Assembly (NCBI GenBank): GCA_964555675.1
Contig: CAZKTU010000347.1
Coordinates: 1 to 5,522 of the forward strand
Reading direction: 5' to 3'
Source: CAIWXH01 sp964555675
GTDB taxonomy: Bacteria; Chloroflexota; Chloroflexia; Chloroflexales; Chloroflexaceae
DNA: 5,522 nt
Of this stretch, positions 5,504 to 5,522 are shown one piece after another. Under the pieces are notes generated by a model. It saw only the letters and a program-made list of their open reading frames with translations. It did not search any database and was not told where the DNA came from. The translations under genes and the position numbers were made by a program. Within the stretch, counting starts at the first letter, position 1; the number at the start of each line of letters is the position of its first letter.

Positions 5504-5522
5504 GCTCTGGCAGCGCGCTCCC

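Overview
This is a GC-rich bacterial window of roughly 70% G+C. It holds four protein genes and two non-coding flanks. The best guess for the source is a Chloroflexota bacterium of the Roseiflexaceae or a related group. Three things suggest this: an Ala/Leu/Gly-rich GT-C membrane protein with an N-terminal extracytoplasmic beta domain, the style of its GT2 partner, and a heptanucleotide GGAC-type repeat in the right flank. The assignment is inference; no rRNA or marker gene is present.

Layout. Positions 1-481 carry no convincing gene. The first ~215 bases are about 52% G+C and hold several small inverted repeats. The next ~200 are very GC-rich with nested inverted repeats. An 11-bp-stem hairpin (422-447) probably ends the gene to its right. 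Positions 482-1423 (minus) encode a SEC-C zinc-motif protein. Positions 1424-1539 form a compact divergent promoter region with two back-to-back extended -10 boxes. Positions 1540-3819 (plus) encode a ~15-helix GT-C/GT39-like glycosyltransferase. It overlaps by ATGA a GT-A family 2 glycosyltransferase at 3816-4820 (plus). The 3' end of that gene runs 50 bp into the convergent gene at 4771-5403 (minus), a phospholipase/carboxylesterase-type alpha/beta hydrolase. Positions 5404-5522 hold that gene's leader, a weak promoter candidate and a four-unit heptad repeat.

How the genes work together. The two glycosyltransferases look like one translationally coupled unit. It probably has a cytoplasmic-face GT-A enzyme that could build a lipid-linked sugar and a GT-C enzyme that could use a lipid-linked donor on the outer face. 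The acceptor and donor cannot be read from sequence. The SEC-C gene and the hydrolase are separate transcription units with no evident functional tie to them.

The most interesting signals are three. The -10 box of the GT-C gene contains the upstream in-frame ATG, so that gene is probably read from a near-leaderless transcript. The two divergent promoters physically overlap. The GT2 and hydrolase genes overlap tail to tail.
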